From contig CALKVK010000027.1 in assembly GCA_937996235.1 (NCBI GenBank), positions 1-64,000 of the forward strand: a stretch of DNA of 64,000 nucleotides, in the 5' to 3' direction. The stretch comes from an uncultured bacterium. GTDB taxonomy: Bacteria > Planctomycetota > JAJSAM01 > JAJVHW01. Position 1 is the first letter of the stretch. Every line of letters begins with the position of its first letter. A program made the position numbers and the translations under genes. Shown here one piece after another: positions 27,776-37,663 of this stretch. A model generated the notes under the pieces. That model made no database searches. It worked only from the letters and a program-made list of their open reading frames with translations, and was not told the DNA's origin.

Positions 27776-29791
27776 GTGCCCGATCTGCTGATCGAGCTCC
27801 GGACCGAGGAACTCCCTGCGCGCGACCTGCGCGCCGCGGCGACGTCGCTCGCGGCGACGCTCGAGACGTCGCTCGCCGCGGCGGGGCTCGCGCCCGCGAC
27901 GTGCCGCGCCGCGTGGACGCCGCGCCGCATCGCGCTCTCCGCGACCGGGCTCGCCGCCCGCTCCCCGGACCGCGAGGAGCGCGTGAAGGGGCCGCCGGAG
28001 TCGGTTGCGTTCGACGCGTCCGGGACCCCGACGCGCGCGGCGCTCGGGTTCGCGGCGAAGTGCCGCGTCGGCGCCGACGCGCTCGAGCGCGCCGAGGGCT
28101 ACGTGCACGCCGTCGTCCGCACGCCGGGCCGCGACGCGCGCGACGTCGTCGCCGAGGTCGTCGCGGCGCTCGGCGCCGCGGCTCCGTGGCGCAAGCGCAT
28201 GCGCTGGGGTGCGCCCGAGACGTTCGCGCGTCCCGTGCGCGGGCTCGTCGTGCTGCTCGGCGCCGACGTCGTCGCGGCGTCCGCGTTCGGGCTCGCGGCC
28301 GGCCGCACCACGCAGGGCCACCGCTTCCTCGCGCCCGCGCCGATCGAGCTCGCGGACGCGTCGTTCGACGCCTATCGGGAGGCGCTGCGCCGCGCGCACG
28401 TGCTCGTCGACGCCGACGAGCGGCGCGCGACGCTGCGCGCCCAGGTGCGCGAGACGGAGCCGACCGCGGACGTCGGCGACGCGCTGCTCGAGGAGGTCGC
28501 GAACCTCGTCGAGTGGCCGACGGCGCTGGTCGGGCGCTTCGACGCGCGCTACCTCGAGCTCCCGCCGCGCCTGCTCGTGACGGTGATGGCGCACCACCAG
28601 CGCTTCTTCCCGGTCCGCACGGCCGCGGGCAGCCTCGAGCCCCGCTTCGTCGCGGTCCTCGATCGCACGCCCGCGTCGTGCGACGTCTGCCGCCCGGGTT
28701 TCGAGCGCGTCCTCGTGCCGCGCCTCCACGACGCGAGCTTCTTCCTGCGCGAGGACCGCAAGCGGCGGCTCGACGAGCGGCTGCCCGCGCTCGGCGACGT
28801 CGTCTACCACCGCCGCCTGGGCACGCTGCGCGACAAGGCGCAGCGTCTCTCGGCTCTCGCAGGGCGCGTCGCGACGCTGCTCGGGCACGACGCCGCGGGC
28901 GTCGCGGCGGCCGAGCGTGCCGGCCTGCTCGCGAAGTGCGATCTCGTGACGCTGATGGTCGGCGAGTTCCCCGAACTCCAAGGTCACGTCGGCAGCGTCT
29001 ACGCGGCCGCCGACGGCGAGGCGCCGGAGGTCGCAGAGGCGCTCGACTGGCAGTACCGCCACGATCTCGAGGGGGTGCGCGCCCCGTCGCCGTGCGCACT
29101 GGCGCTGCTGCTCGCCGAGAACCTCGACGTGCTGTGCCAGTTCGGCGCGCGCGTGGGGCTGCCGACCGGCAGCGCGGACCCGTTCGGAGTGCGCCGCGCG
29201 GCCCTGACGTTCCTCGACGCGTCGGAGCGCTTCGCCCCGGACCTGGTCCTCGCCGACGCGCTCGCCGCGGGCGGCGGCGACGACGCCGTCGCCGAGTACC
29301 TGCGCACGCGGCTCGTCCGGCGCCTGCGCGACCGGGGCGTCGCCCCCGACCGCCTCGACGCGACGGCCGGCGCCGCGAGCGTCGGCGAACTCCTCCGCCG
29401 GCTCGAGGACCTCGACGCGCTCGCGGCGACGCCGCACTTCGCGCGGCTGCTCGAGGTCGCCGAGCGCTGCCGGAACATCACCCGCGCGAGCGACGCGCCG
29501 GCCGTGGCCGTGCGCGAGGAGCTGCTGCGCGAGGACGCGGAACACGCGCTCCAGCGTGCGTGGAGCGCCGTCCGCGCGACGTTGCCCCCGCCGCCGGCGC
29601 GCCTCTCGCGCGCGGAGGCGGAGCGCGTGGCGGCGGCCGTGGCGGAGCCGCTGCACACCTACTTCGAGCAGGTCTTCGTCAACGCCGACGACGCGGACCT
29701 GCGCGCCAACCGGCACGCGCTGCTGCGCGAGATCGACGCGGCGCTCCTGCGCTTCGCGGATCTCTGCAAGCTGACGCGACACCCCGCCTGA
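27776..29791 (+). CDS. glyS: Glycyl-tRNA synthetase beta subunit
   Basis: GlyS binds tRNA-Gly and completes the heterotetrameric synthetase. The 671-residue product starts MPDLLIELRTEELP, has WTPRRIAL, KGPP, the signature VMAHHQRFFPV, and near the C-terminus ADPFGVRRAALTFLD, followed by an anticodon-binding helical domain (VFVNADDADLRANRHALLREI, split in the usual way). GTG start, two bases after the previous stop. A TPR/HEAT gene separates it from glyQ, which is unusual. Confidence 0.95.
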   Translation: MPDLLIELRTEELPARDLRAAATSLAATLETSLAAAGLAPATCRAAWTPRRIALSATGLAARSPDREERVKGPPESVAFDASGTPTRAALGFAAKCRVGADALERAEGYVHAVVRTPGRDARDVVAEVVAALGAAAPWRKRMRWGAPETFARPVRGLVVLLGADVVAASAFGLAAGRTTQGHRFLAPAPIELADASFDAYREALRRAHVLVDADERRATLRAQVRETEPTADVGDALLEEVANLVEWPTALVGRFDARYLELPPRLLVTVMAHHQRFFPVRTAAGSLEPRFVAVLDRTPASCDVCRPGFERVLVPRLHDASFFLREDRKRRLDERLPALGDVVYHRRLGTLRDKAQRLSALAGRVATLLGHDAAGVAAAERAGLLAKCDLVTLMVGEFPELQGHVGSVYAAADGEAPEVAEALDWQYRHDLEGVRAPSPCALALLLAENLDVLCQFGARVGLPTGSADPFGVRRAALTFLDASERFAPDLVLADALAAGGGDDAVAEYLRTRLVRRLRDRGVAPDRLDATAGAASVGELLRRLEDLDALAATPHFARLLEVAERCRNITRASDAPAVAVREELLREDAEHALQRAWSAVRATLPPPPARLSRAEAERVAAAVAEPLHTYFEQVFVNADDADLRANRHALLREIDAALLRFADLCKLTRHPA

Positions 29792-29836
29792 CGCCTGCGC
29801 GGCGGGGACGTCCCGGCGGTGTGGTGGTATAGAAGC

Positions 29837-31318
29837 GTGCGTCACGTCCGAGCCCTCTTCGTCGTGTGCCTCGCCGCCGCGGCCGGCGTGCCGTCGGCCT
29901 CGGCGCTGCTGCCGGGTGCCGCGGAAGCCGCGGGGCCCACGCTCGACGCGCGGGTCGGCAGCGCGCTCGACCGGACCGCGCACCGCACGGTCGGCGTCTC
30001 CTGCGCCGTCTGGGACGCGGCGACCGGGCGGCGCGTGTTCGTGCGCGGCGGCGACGTGCCGCGCCGCACCGCGTCGGTGATGAAGCTCGCGACCACCGGT
30101 GCCGCGCTGCTCGCCCTCGGGGCCGACCACGAGCTCGAGACCGTGCTGCGCGCCACCGCGCAGCCGCAGGGCGGCGTCCTCGAGGGCGACCTCGTCGTCG
30201 AGGGCTTCGGCGATCCCGGGCTGTCGACGCACCTCGCCGAGGGCGGTGCCGAGGGCGCCGTGGCGCAGCTCGCGCACGCCGTCCGCGAGCGCGGCGTGCG
30301 CACGGTCCGCGGCGACCTGATCGTCGACACGAGCGCCTTCCCCGGCCCGGACCGGCACCCCGGCTGGGGCTGGCAGGAGGGCCGCTACGACTGGTACATG
30401 GCGCCGGTCACCGCGCTCACGCTGAACGACGCGTGCATCGACGTCAACGTGCTGCCGGGAACCGCGGTCGGCGCTCCCGCGCGCCTCACGGTCACCCCCG
30501 CGAACGGCCTCGTCGCGTTCGAGAACCGTCTCACGACGGTCGCCGACCGCAAGAAGCACGTCGTCGCGTTCGACCGCGCGGCGGACGGCCGCATCCCGGT
30601 GCGCGGGGCCGTGTGGACGGGCTCCACCGGCTTCGACACGTCGCTCGCGTGCGTCGATCCGCCGGCCCTCCTCGGCGACGTGCTCGCCCGGGCGCTGGCG
30701 CGCGAGGGCGTGACGCTCGAGGGCTCCGTGCGTGTGCTCCGGGGCCCGCCGGCCGCGTCCTGGCCGCGGCCGGAGCCGCGCCCGGGCGTGGTGCTCGCGC
30801 GCCACGCGACGCCTCTCGGCGACGCGGTGCGCGTCACCAACCGCCGCAGCCAGAACCTCTGGGCCGAGCTCCTGCTGCGCAGCCTCGGCGTCGAGCTCGA
30901 GCACGACGGCTCCTTCCAGGGCGGCTGCCGCGCGGTCGCGCGCACGCTGGCGCTGCCCGCGGGCACGCAGTTCACGCAGGTGGACGGCAGCGGGCTCGCG
31001 CGCGAGAACGTGGCGCAGGTCGGCGCGCTCGGCGCCGTGCTCCTGCAGCTCTACGCGTCGCCGCAGCGCCTCGTGTTCATGGACTCGCTCGCGCGGGGCG
31101 GCGACCCCGAGGGCACGCTGCACGACCGCTTCAAGGGGGCGCGCTACGAGGGCCGCGTGCTCGCCAAGACCGGCACGCTGCGCGACACGAGCGCGCTCGC
31201 GGGCTTCGTCCGCCGCGACGACGGCACCGTCCTCGTCTTCGTGATCCTCTGCGAGGGCCCGGTCTGGCGCGCGCGCACCCTGCAGGACGCCGTCGTGGAC
31301 GCGCTGCTCGCGCGCTGA
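29837..31318 (+). CDS. dacB: D-alanyl-D-alanine carboxypeptidase/endopeptidase, PBP4 (peptidase S13)
   Basis: PBP4 enzymes trim and cleave peptidoglycan peptides in the periplasm. The 493-residue protein has a signal peptide (to about 23), the SxxK catalytic motif SVMK (serine 80), SQN near 338 and KTG near 444, all three penicillin-binding active-site boxes. The large insert typical of S13 members lies between the first two. GTG at 29837 is chosen because it gives a clean signal sequence; a GTG 18 bases earlier is in frame. Its presence implies a peptidoglycan wall. Confidence 0.92.
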   Translation: MRHVRALFVVCLAAAAGVPSASALLPGAAEAAGPTLDARVGSALDRTAHRTVGVSCAVWDAATGRRVFVRGGDVPRRTASVMKLATTGAALLALGADHELETVLRATAQPQGGVLEGDLVVEGFGDPGLSTHLAEGGAEGAVAQLAHAVRERGVRTVRGDLIVDTSAFPGPDRHPGWGWQEGRYDWYMAPVTALTLNDACIDVNVLPGTAVGAPARLTVTPANGLVAFENRLTTVADRKKHVVAFDRAADGRIPVRGAVWTGSTGFDTSLACVDPPALLGDVLARALAREGVTLEGSVRVLRGPPAASWPRPEPRPGVVLARHATPLGDAVRVTNRRSQNLWAELLLRSLGVELEHDGSFQGGCRAVARTLALPAGTQFTQVDGSGLARENVAQVGALGAVLLQLYASPQRLVFMDSLARGGDPEGTLHDRFKGARYEGRVLAKTGTLRDTSALAGFVRRDDGTVLVFVILCEGPVWRARTLQDAVVDALLAR

Positions 31319-31320
31319 AG

Positions 31321-32664
31321 ATGACACTCTTCGACGCCCCCGACGCGGCCCCCGGCGCGCCGCCGCCGCTCGCCGAGCGCATGCGGCCGCGCACGCTCGA
31401 CGAGCTCGTCGGGCACGCGGCCGTGCTCGGCCCCGGGACCGCGCTGCGGCGCCTCGTCGATGCCGACCGGCTGCCGTCTCTGGTCCTCTGGGGCCCGCCC
31501 GGCTGCGGCAAGACCTCGCTCGCGATGGCGCTCGCCGGCAGCACCTCCGCCGCGTTCGAGACGCTCTCGGCCGTGCTCGCCGGCGTGAAGGACGTGCGCG
31601 ACGTCGTCGCCCGGGCCGCCGCGCGGCTGCGCGAGGGCGAGCGCACACTGCTCTTCGTCGACGAGATCCACCGCTTCAACCGCGCGCAGCAGGACGCCTT
31701 CCTGCCGCACGTGGAGCGTGGGACCGTCGTGCTGGTCGGCGCGACCACCGAGAACCCGTCGTTCCACCTCACGGCGCCCCTGCTCTCGCGGGCGCGCGTG
31801 GTCGCGCTCGAGCCGCTCGGCGACGACGCCCTCGCCGAACTCGCGCGGCGCGCGCTCTCCGACACGCCGCGCGGGCTCGGCGCGCGCTCGCTCGTGCTCG
31901 GGGACGACGCGCTGCGCGCGCTCCTCGCCGCCGCCGCGGGCGACGCGCGCGCGCTCCTGAACGTGCTCGAGGCCGCCGCGGACGCGCAGCCCGACGGCGC
32001 CGAGATCGGCCGCGACGACATCGCCGCCGCCGCAGGCCGCGCGGTCCTGCGCCACGACCGCGGCGGCGACGCGCACCACGCGCTCGCGTCGGCGCTGCAG
32101 AAGTCGATCCGCGCGGGCGACGTGCAGGCCGGCCTCTACTGGTGCGCGCGGCTGCTCGTGGCGGGGGAGGACCCGCTCTTCGTCGCGCGACGCCTGCTCG
32201 TGGTCGCGGCCGAGGACGTCGGGCTCGCGCGGCCCTCGGTGCTGCCGATCGTGGCGGCCGCCGTCGAGTCCGTGCGCTTCCTGGGGATGCCCGAGTGCGC
32301 CTACGCGCTGCTCGAGGCCGTCGTGGTGCTGGCCTCCGCGCCGCGCTCGAACTCCGCCGCCGCCGCGTGGGGGCGGCTGCAGGAGGAGATCGCGGCGACC
32401 GGCGCGCTGCCCGTGCCGGCGCACCTGCGCCCGGCCTCCACGCGGCTCGCGCGCGAGATGGGCTGGGGCGAGGGCTACCGCTACGCGCACGACTGGGAGG
32501 GGGGCATGAGCGGACAGGAGAACCTGCCGCCCGAGCTGGCCGGCCGGGCGTGGTTCCGGCCCGGCGACGCCGGCTTCGAGCCGGAGATCGCCCGCTATCT
32601 CGAGGAGTTCGAGCGCTTCCGGCGCGAGGGCGCGCCGCGGCGCCGCGGCGAGGCCGCGAAGTGA
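31321..32664 (+). CDS. rarA: Replication-associated recombination ATPase RarA (MgsA)
   Basis: RarA is an AAA+ ATPase of the clamp-loader family that acts at stalled replication forks. The 447-residue protein has PLAERMRPRTLDELVGH, Walker A GPPGCGKT (about 58-65), Walker B FVDEIHRFNRAQQD, sensor 1 GATTENPSF and the tetramerisation domain with SALQKSIRAGD and the AEDVGLA motif. The ATG follows the dacB stop by two bases. Its stop overlaps the next GTG. Confidence 0.95.
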   Translation: MTLFDAPDAAPGAPPPLAERMRPRTLDELVGHAAVLGPGTALRRLVDADRLPSLVLWGPPGCGKTSLAMALAGSTSAAFETLSAVLAGVKDVRDVVARAAARLREGERTLLFVDEIHRFNRAQQDAFLPHVERGTVVLVGATTENPSFHLTAPLLSRARVVALEPLGDDALAELARRALSDTPRGLGARSLVLGDDALRALLAAAAGDARALLNVLEAAADAQPDGAEIGRDDIAAAAGRAVLRHDRGGDAHHALASALQKSIRAGDVQAGLYWCARLLVAGEDPLFVARRLLVVAAEDVGLARPSVLPIVAAAVESVRFLGMPECAYALLEAVVVLASAPRSNSAAAAWGRLQEEIAATGALPVPAHLRPASTRLAREMGWGEGYRYAHDWEGGMSGQENLPPELAGRAWFRPGDAGFEPEIARYLEEFERFRREGAPRRRGEAAK

Positions 32665-33452
32665 GCGCGCGCAGCGACCTCGAGGTCGCGCTCGAGGCGG
32701 CCGCCGCCGGCGCGGCGGAACTGCGTGCGCGCTACCGCGTCTCCGGGGTGCGCGAGAGCGCGCGCAGCAAGTCGGTGCGGCGCGACCTGGTCACCGACGC
32801 CGACGGCGCCTCGGAGGCGGCGATCCTCGACGTGCTGCGCGCGCGCCGCCCGCACGACGCCGTCGTCGCCGAGGAGGGCTCCCCCGGCGCCGCGCGCCCG
32901 GCGCGCTACTGGTGCGTGGACCCGCTCGACGGCACGCTCAACTTCGCGCACGGCATCCCCGTCTTCTGCGTCTCCGTGGCCCTGGTCGTCGACGGCGTCG
33001 CGCGCGTGGGCGTCCTGGACGCGCCGCTGCTCGGCGAACTGCACGAGACGGACGGCGCCGAGGCACGGCTGAACGGCGAGCGCGTGCAGGTCAGCGCCAC
33101 CGACGACCTGCGCGACGCGATCGTGGCGACGGGCTTCGCGTACGACCGCGAGAACCTGCCCGACGACAACACGGCCAGCTTCCGGAACGTGCTGATGGCC
33201 TGCCGCTGCGTGCGCCGCTGCGGGTCGGCTGCGCTCGACCTGGCCTGGGTCGCGTGCGGGCGCTTCGACGCGTACTGGGAGCGCTGGGTGAACGCGTGGG
33301 ACATGGCCGCGGGCGCCGCGCTGGTGCGGGCGGCGGGCGGGCGCGTGACCGACATGGCGGGCGGCGACCGCTTCCTCGCGGCGGGACACGTCGCAGCCTC
33401 GAACGGTGCGCTCCACGGCGCGCTGCTGCCCCTGCTCACGCGCCCCGTCTGA
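32661..33452 (+). CDS. suhB: Inositol monophosphatase family protein
   Basis: Members hydrolyse inositol-1-phosphate or related sugar phosphates using Mg2+; SuhB also affects rRNA transcription in Escherichia coli. The 263-residue product has VTDADGASE, the metal ligands in VAEEGS and DPLDGTLNF (about 88-96), and WVNAWDMAAGAALVRAAGG. The GTG start overlaps the rarA stop (GTGA). Substrate cannot be inferred, so the symbol is tentative. Confidence 0.88.
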   Translation: MSARSDLEVALEAAAAGAAELRARYRVSGVRESARSKSVRRDLVTDADGASEAAILDVLRARRPHDAVVAEEGSPGAARPARYWCVDPLDGTLNFAHGIPVFCVSVALVVDGVARVGVLDAPLLGELHETDGAEARLNGERVQVSATDDLRDAIVATGFAYDRENLPDDNTASFRNVLMACRCVRRCGSAALDLAWVACGRFDAYWERWVNAWDMAAGAALVRAAGGRVTDMAGGDRFLAAGHVAASNGALHGALLPLLTRPV

Positions 33453-33596
33453 GCGCGGCAGGGCGGCGTCGCGCGCGCCTCCGAAAACCCCGACAGCGTC
33501 GCCGGGGGCGAGTACCTTCGACCGGTTGTCGCGCGGTGACCGCGCGAAAGTCCCGTCCCCGTACCCGTCCCCGCCCGGAACGAGAGAGCGCTTCGT

Positions 33597-35270
33597 TTGG
33601 ATCCGAGCCGCCCGCTCATCGTCCAGTCCGACCGCACGGTGCTGCTCGAGGCACAGAGCCCGCGCTACGCCGAGGCGCGCGACGCGATCTCGCCTTTCGC
33701 CGAGCTCGAGAAGAGCCCGGAGCACGTCCACACCTACCGGCTCACGCCGCTCTCGGTCTGGAACGCGGCGGCCACGGGGATCTCGGCCGAGCGGGTCCTC
33801 TCGGTGCTCACGGAGCTCTCCAAGTACCCGCTGCCCGCCAACGTGCGCCAGGACGTGGAGCAGTGGTTCGAGCGCTACGGCCGCGTCCGCCTGGAATCCG
33901 ATGCCTCGGGTATGGCGCTCGTCTCCGACGACGCTGCCGTGCTCGCCGAGATCGCCGCGAGCGCGCTCGTGCGTCCCTATCTGCGCGGCGAGGTCGCGGG
34001 GGGCCGCGTGCCCGTGGACGGCGCCTACCGCGGGCACGTCAAGCAGGCCCTGATCCGCCTCGGGTACCCCGTCGAGGACCTCGCCGGGTACGTGGAGGGC
34101 GGGCCGCTCGAGATCGCGCTCCTCGCCCCGCGGAACGGTCGCGCGGGCGTGCAGCTCCGGCCGTACCAGGAAGAGAGCGTCGCGACGTTCTGGCAGGGGG
34201 GGAGCGTGCGCGGCGGCAGCGGCGTGATCGTCCTCCCGTGCGGTGCGGGGAAGACGGTCGTCGGGCTCGGCGTGATGGCGCGCTGCCGCACGAAGACGCT
34301 CGTCCTCACCACGAACACGATCGCCGTGCGGCAGTGGCGCGACGAGCTGCTGGCGCGCACCGACCTGTCGCCCGACGACGTCGGCGAGTACACGGGCGAG
34401 GCGAAGGAAGTCCGCCCCGTCACGATCGCGACGTACCAGATCCTGACGTACCGCCGCTCGAAGACCGACGGCTTCGCCCACTTCGACCTGTTCCGCCGCA
34501 ACGACTGGGGGCTGATCGTCTACGACGAGGTGCACCTGCTCCCCGCGCCGGTGTTCCGGGTCACGGCGGAGATCCAGGCGACGCGCCGCCTCGGCCTGAC
34601 CGCGACTCTCGTGCGCGAGGACGGCAAGGAGGAGGACGTCTTCACGCTGATCGGGCCGAAGCGCTTCGACGTGCCGTGGAAGGTGCTCGAGGCGCAGGGC
34701 TGGATCGCGACCGCCGAGTGCCGCGAGGTCCGCGTGCCGCTGCCCGACGAGCTGCGCATGGACTACGCCGTCGCGGACGGCCGCGCGAAGTTCCGCATCG
34801 CGTCGGAGTCGCACGCGAAGATCGGCGTGACCCAGAGGCTGGTGCGGCACCACGCCGGCGACCAGGTGCTCGTGATCGGTCAGTACATCGGCCAGCTCGA
34901 GACGCTCGCGCGCGTGCTCGGTGCGCCGCTGATCACCGGGCGCACCCCGACGCGCGAGCGCCAGCAGCTCTACGACGCGTTCCGGCGCGGCGACATCGGT
35001 CTGCTGCTCGTCTCGAAGGTCGGCAACTTCGCCATCGACCTGCCCGACGCGAGCGTGCTCGTGCAGGTCTCCGGCACCTACGGGAGCCGGCAGGAGGAGG
35101 CGCAGCGGCTCGGTCGCATCCTGCGCCCGAAGCAGCGCGGCGACGCGGCGACCTTCTACTCGGTGGTCACGCGCGACACGCGCGACCAGGACTTCGCAGG
35201 CAACCGGCAGCTCTTCCTCACCGAGCAGGGCTACAGCTACCGGATCGTGGACGCGGATGAGATCCAGTGA
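33597..35270 (+). CDS. xpb: XPB/Ssl2-type superfamily 2 DNA helicase
   Basis: Bacterial XPB is a 3'-5' DNA helicase related to the TFIIH subunit; its bacterial role in repair is not settled. The 557-residue protein has a damage-recognition-like N-terminus (PLIVQSDRTVLLEAQSPRY), Walker A LPCGAGKT near 214, DEVH near 308, GLTATLVREDGKEEDVFTLIG, and motif VI QRLGRILRPK near 502. It begins at TTG with GAGAG upstream. The next gene is the helicase-associated partner, as seen in mycobacteria. In archaea the partner slot is filled by the nuclease Bax1 instead. Confidence 0.94.
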   Translation: MDPSRPLIVQSDRTVLLEAQSPRYAEARDAISPFAELEKSPEHVHTYRLTPLSVWNAAATGISAERVLSVLTELSKYPLPANVRQDVEQWFERYGRVRLESDASGMALVSDDAAVLAEIAASALVRPYLRGEVAGGRVPVDGAYRGHVKQALIRLGYPVEDLAGYVEGGPLEIALLAPRNGRAGVQLRPYQEESVATFWQGGSVRGGSGVIVLPCGAGKTVVGLGVMARCRTKTLVLTTNTIAVRQWRDELLARTDLSPDDVGEYTGEAKEVRPVTIATYQILTYRRSKTDGFAHFDLFRRNDWGLIVYDEVHLLPAPVFRVTAEIQATRRLGLTATLVREDGKEEDVFTLIGPKRFDVPWKVLEAQGWIATAECREVRVPLPDELRMDYAVADGRAKFRIASESHAKIGVTQRLVRHHAGDQVLVIGQYIGQLETLARVLGAPLITGRTPTRERQQLYDAFRRGDIGLLLVSKVGNFAIDLPDASVLVQVSGTYGSRQEEAQRLGRILRPKQRGDAATFYSVVTRDTRDQDFAGNRQLFLTEQGYSYRIVDADEIQ

Positions 35271-35313
35271 CGGCACACACGACACGCCGCCGCACCGCGC
35301 GGAGCGCCGCGAG

Positions 35314-37512
35314 ATGAGCGACGGCACCAACGGCAACGGCAACGGCGCACCGCACCACGTGCACCGCGCGGCCGAGGCCGCGTCCGGGGCGCGCCGCCCG
35401 CGGCGTCGCGGGTCCGCGCGCGCGAACGGCACGGGCGACGTGCGGCTCGACGAGTTCCTCGACTGCCGCAAGGTCAGCGAGCTCCAGGAGATGTGGGGCT
35501 TCTGGCTGAACGGCCGGCGCCCGCCGGGCCGCAAGCAGGAGCTCGTCGAGCCGCTGCTCGCCGCGCTCGAGGACGAGGAGACCGTCCAGTCGCGCATCAA
35601 GGTGCTCTCCGAGCGTCCGCGCGAGATCCTGAAGCGGCTCGTGCGCTGCGAGCGCTACCGCGCGCGCCTCGCCGACCTCATGGACACGCGCAACGGGCAG
35701 AGCCTCGAGACCTACGAGGTCGAGGCGGCCGCGCGCGCGCTGACGAAGCGCGGCTTCGTCCAGGTCCTGCGCGATCTCGGGCAGGCGCGCCGCGGGAACG
35801 AGGTCTACGTCATCCCCGCGGACCTCGGCGACCTGATCACGGGGCTCCTGCAGGAGGAGCGCCGCGGACCGCGCGAGGTGTTCTCGCTGGCGGGCCACCT
35901 GAAGTCGCTGTCGCCGGCACGCCGCGCGGAGGCGCTCGCGGAGATCCTCCCCGACGCGGACGCGTCGCGCGACGCGCTCGAGCTCGCCGCGGACGTGCGG
36001 CGCATCCTGCGCGAGCGCGGACCGCTGGCGCTCGTCGGCGACTCCGACCTGGCCGCCGCGCTGCGTGCGGCGGCCGTGCGCTTCGGCGGCATCGTCCCGC
36101 GGGCCGAGTTCGACGCGCTCCTGGCCGCGCCGGCGCGCGCGCGCTGGGACCGCAAGGCGCTCCAGACGGAGCTCGAGGCGCTCTGCCTGGGCACGATCTC
36201 GACGCTCCCGCTGGCGGAGTTCGGCATCGAGCTCGGCGGCGAGACGGTCGTGCTCTTCTCGGGCGTCACCGAGATGCTGCTCGACGAGGCGCGTGCGGCC
36301 GGCTCGCCGCACCACGACAGCGTCGACGCGGCGCGCGTGGACCTCCTGACCGACCTGCAGCAGTTCCTGAACCTGGTCGCGAGCACGCCGCTGCGCGTCA
36401 CCCAGGGCCGCACCATCTACCGCGCGGCGCAGCACCGCATCCTCGACTCGTTCATCTTCCACGAGGACGCGCTGTTCGACCGCGAGGCGGTCTTCGGCGT
36501 GCTGTACAGCCTCGCGTTCGGACTCGAGCTGGTCGAGGTCACGGACGACTCGCGTCTGCGGCTCACGGCGAAGGGCGAGGGCTGGGACGCGATGGAGCTG
36601 ACCGACAAGGTCCGCGCGATCTACGCGCGCTTTCTCGACGAGCGCCTGCCCGACGGCCGCGACTTCCACGTGCGGCGGCTGCGGCGCGCCCTCGCGAAGG
36701 TCCTCTCGGAGGCCCCCGACGACGGCTTCCTGCCGCTCGACGACGTCCCGTTCCGCGTGCGCAACGACTACCTCGCCAACCTCGAGGACGAGGGCGTGCG
36801 CGAGCAGTACAAGAACCGCTTCCAGTACACGTACAGCCCGCCGCGCGAGACGCCTGCGGAGCTGCGCCAGGGGCTCGTCGACTACGTCGTCCAGCGGCTC
36901 TACCCGCTCGGGGTCGTGGACGTGGCGGTGCTCGCGGGCGCGGCTGTCGGCGTGCAGCTCACGGACCTCGGCCGGCGGCTGATCCTCGGGGAGCGCCTGG
37001 TCGCGCAGCCGGCGGCCGCCGAGCCCGTCAGCGCGGCCCCGGCGGAGCTGCCGCCGCCGCTCGTCGTCAACCCCGACTTCGAGGTGCTGCTCTTCCCGGA
37101 GGGCGACGTCAACGAGGTCGCCCACGCGCTCGGCCGCTTCGCGACCCGTACGAAGTCGGAGCACGTCGCGCACTACCGCATCACGCGCGAGACGGTCGAG
37201 CGCGCGATCGTGAAGGGCATGACCTCCGACGAGGTCCTGGCGTTCCTCGACGAGCACGCGCGCATGCCGGTGCCGCAGAACGTCGCCTACTCGGTGCGCG
37301 AGTGGGCGGCGCGCGTGCGCTTCGCGCACCAGCGCGAGGGCATCGTGCTGACCACCGACGACGAGGCCGCGCTCGACGACGTGCTCGCCGTCGAGGAGGT
37401 CCGGCGCCTCCTCGTCGAGCGCCTGGGTCCGCGCGCCGCCGTGCTCCGCGCTCCCGTCACCGACTGGAAGGTGCAGGAGCTGCTGCGTGGGCTCGGCGTC
37501 TATCTGCGCTGA
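35314..37512 (+). CDS. Helicase-associated protein, XPB partner
   Basis: The roughly 732-residue protein follows xpb on the same strand. It resembles the large helicase-associated proteins (Helic_C_3 type) found next to bacterial XPB, for example in Mycobacterium. After a disordered basic N-terminus, winged-helix units follow (RIKVLSERPREILKRLV and the repeats after), and the C-terminal part VVNPDFEVLLFPEGDVNEVAHALGRFA...HYRITRETVERAI is the most conserved block. The ATG at 35314 has GGAG nine bases upstream; an ATG at 35257 overlaps the end of xpb and would add 19 residues. It may modulate XPB or hold DNA; that is inference. Confidence 0.82.
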   Translation: MSDGTNGNGNGAPHHVHRAAEAASGARRPRRRGSARANGTGDVRLDEFLDCRKVSELQEMWGFWLNGRRPPGRKQELVEPLLAALEDEETVQSRIKVLSERPREILKRLVRCERYRARLADLMDTRNGQSLETYEVEAAARALTKRGFVQVLRDLGQARRGNEVYVIPADLGDLITGLLQEERRGPREVFSLAGHLKSLSPARRAEALAEILPDADASRDALELAADVRRILRERGPLALVGDSDLAAALRAAAVRFGGIVPRAEFDALLAAPARARWDRKALQTELEALCLGTISTLPLAEFGIELGGETVVLFSGVTEMLLDEARAAGSPHHDSVDAARVDLLTDLQQFLNLVASTPLRVTQGRTIYRAAQHRILDSFIFHEDALFDREAVFGVLYSLAFGLELVEVTDDSRLRLTAKGEGWDAMELTDKVRAIYARFLDERLPDGRDFHVRRLRRALAKVLSEAPDDGFLPLDDVPFRVRNDYLANLEDEGVREQYKNRFQYTYSPPRETPAELRQGLVDYVVQRLYPLGVVDVAVLAGAAVGVQLTDLGRRLILGERLVAQPAAAEPVSAAPAELPPPLVVNPDFEVLLFPEGDVNEVAHALGRFATRTKSEHVAHYRITRETVERAIVKGMTSDEVLAFLDEHARMPVPQNVAYSVREWAARVRFAHQREGIVLTTDDEAALDDVLAVEEVRRLLVERLGPRAAVLRAPVTDWKVQELLRGLGVYLR

Positions 37513-37663
37513 GCGCACTCGTCGCAAATCACTCCGGCAAAGCGACTTGCGCGCTCGGTGCGCCGCGCGGCGGGGCCTGCTCCCCTTGCGCACCGGCGGA
37601 CGGTGGGTCATGATCGGGGCGCTGCTGGTGGTGAGGCGCTCCTGCGCTCGGGGGAGGCGGCCA

